This document shows positions 63,423 to 64,000 of a DNA stretch of 64,000 nucleotides, piece by piece; position 1 is the stretch's first letter; every line of letters begins with the position of its first letter. The stretch spans positions 3,622,341 to 3,686,340 of the forward strand of contig NZ_DS022276.1 in the NCBI RefSeq assembly GCF_000153725.1, given 5' to 3'. Both the position numbers and the translations under genes were made by a program. A model generated the notes under the pieces. The model was not told the origin of the DNA, did not search any database, and saw only the letters and a list, made by a program, of their open reading frames with translations. The stretch comes from Salipiger bermudensis HTCC2601 (GTDB taxonomy: Bacteria; Pseudomonadota; Alphaproteobacteria; Rhodobacterales; Rhodobacteraceae).

Positions 63423-64000
63423 TCCCGGCATCGCAGCTGGACCAGTGGGCGCAAGCTCAGCGAATAGTCGATGGTGACGCCGTTGGGGGCGCCGTCGGGA
63501 TAGCGCGCCCAGAACACCTTGAGATAATAGGTGTCGTCGGTGCCCGCGAGGTAGTCGAGCGCCTTCGTCGCCTCGGCGGCGTCCTGCCCCGCGCGCAGGA
63601 TCGTGCCATCGGCATTGTGCAGCGTGAAGTTGAGGTTCTGGCCCGCGGTCGGGGTCACCGAGAAGGACATCTCGCCGGAGAGGGTATCGATCCGGTACCA
63701 GTCGACCCCGGTGCCGCTGTGGATCGTGGTGCCCGAGCCGGTGATCGGCGTGGCGGTCTCGAGCGTGTCGTTGCCGTCGGAGGGCATCTCCTCGGGCAGG
63801 TCGACATCGAGCGAATAGGTATAGGTCGCCCCGTCGGGATGGTTGCCATCTGGATACTGCGCCCAGATGACCCTGAGGTAATAGGTGCCGTCGGAGGCGA
63901 GGTAGTTGATGGTATCAGTCTCCCTGCCGGCGGCCAAGATCGGCCCGGTGGGATCGCGGTATAGCGCGATGTTCATGTCCTGGGACGCGGCCGGCGTATT
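63143..64000 (-). CDS. PPC-domain (pre-peptidase C-terminal-like) protein, C-terminal part; start lies right of the window
   Basis: At least 285 residues visible, open at the right edge. Two PPC-type beta modules are seen: one ending TYTYSLDVDLPEEM, and one from SDGNDTLETATPITGSGTTIH to TIDYSLSLRPL, each with YYLKV-type strands typical of secreted calcium-linked domains. After LSLRPL, near 63450, the frame leaves recognisable protein and runs antisense through the YSC84 gene to a stop at 63143. The end is therefore probably a truncated or rearranged tail; the natural C-terminus is missing. Confidence 0.75.
   Translation of the reverse strand, partial: NTPAASQDMNIALYRDPTGPILAAGRETDTINYLASDGTYYLRVIWAQYPDGNHPDGATYTYSLDVDLPEEMPSDGNDTLETATPITGSGTTIHSGTGVDWYRIDTLSGEMSFSVTPTAGQNLNFTLHNADGTILRAGQDAAEATKALDYLAGTDDTYYLKVFWARYPDGAPNGVTIDYSLSLRPLVQLRCRDQGMMRVYFVPSSVAPRRSPDWPKITAITGESEVVVSAASVSPRSGVAYSTFAPAAQPGERRKLLSASSVMKNSTWAYCWAPICSPPEPRTIE

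Overview
The window is GC-rich and densely packed. Gene families and gene order place it in an alphaproteobacterium of the Rhodobacteraceae/Roseobacter group, most like a marine Salipiger- or Phaeobacter-type genome; I cannot name the species. The main pointers are the run trpG-trpD-ung-trpC-moaC-moeA-lexA-comEC-gltX-gltA, an alphaproteobacterial SOS box (GAAC-N7-GAAC) in front of lexA, a trgA-trgB-cysK tellurite-resistance operon as in Rhodobacter sphaeroides, a holin/muramidase pair like the gene transfer agent (GTA) lysis genes of R. capsulatus, AcuI, a BCCT transporter, a TRAP transporter and a HemB lacking the zinc cysteines. No rRNA, tRNA, CRISPR array, transposase or integrase was seen.

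Layout. 1-2.4 kb: the start of a radical SAM gene, then a free-standing corrinoid protein, a 57-residue membrane peptide and a DUF1638 protein, probably part of a B12-dependent methyl-transfer system. 2.4-4.2 kb: a membrane-anchored divergent polysaccharide deacetylase with a long acidic linker. 4.3-9.8 kb: tryptophan synthesis, uracil-DNA glycosylase, molybdopterin synthesis and lexA, mostly joined by 4-base ATGA overlaps. 9.8-14.7 kb: comEC, gltX and gltA. 15-18.3 kb: a PaaG-like crotonase and the cytochrome c maturation pair ccmF-ccmH. 18.8-19.9 kb: the holin/muramidase cassette. 20-27.8 kb: a DUF985 cupin, a PRC-barrel envelope protein, the Entner-Doudoroff/pentose phosphate entry operon zwf-pgl-pgi behind a 12-base palindrome, a nucleoside hydrolase, a GNAT enzyme and a pirin.

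28-38.5 kb: SelO, two DMT exporters, a DUF533 protein, an AlaX-type editing protein, a DUF3772/MscS mechanosensitive channel interrupted by a one-base frameshift, and trgA-trgB-cysK. 38.6-47.6 kb: a photolyase, a class V aminotransferase, a BCCT transporter with a universal stress protein, AcuI, DinB, a GntR/FCD regulator with a probable operator, and an unidentified polytopic membrane protein. 47.9-51.3 kb: a complete TakP-like TRAP transporter. 51.6-56.2 kb: a secreted-type Hint-domain protein with cadherin-like repeats, a 766-base gene-free stretch and a GH13_18 sugar phosphorylase. 56.4-64 kb: an exo/endonuclease/phosphatase-family protein, mfd, a small membrane protein of a family often labelled 'component of SufBCD complex', hemB, a YSC84/SYLF lipoprotein and a PPC-domain protein running off the right edge.

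Beyond the genes, a dispersed intergenic element (GC hairpins followed by GAGTATTT, GAAC and AGAAGA blocks) occurs at least seven times, three of them in a 121-base tandem register. A separate 4 x 28-base tandem array abuts the 3' end of the gene at 60977. These repeats, the frameshifted channel, the antisense-running end of the PPC gene and the corrinoid/DUF1638 cluster deserve the closest second look.
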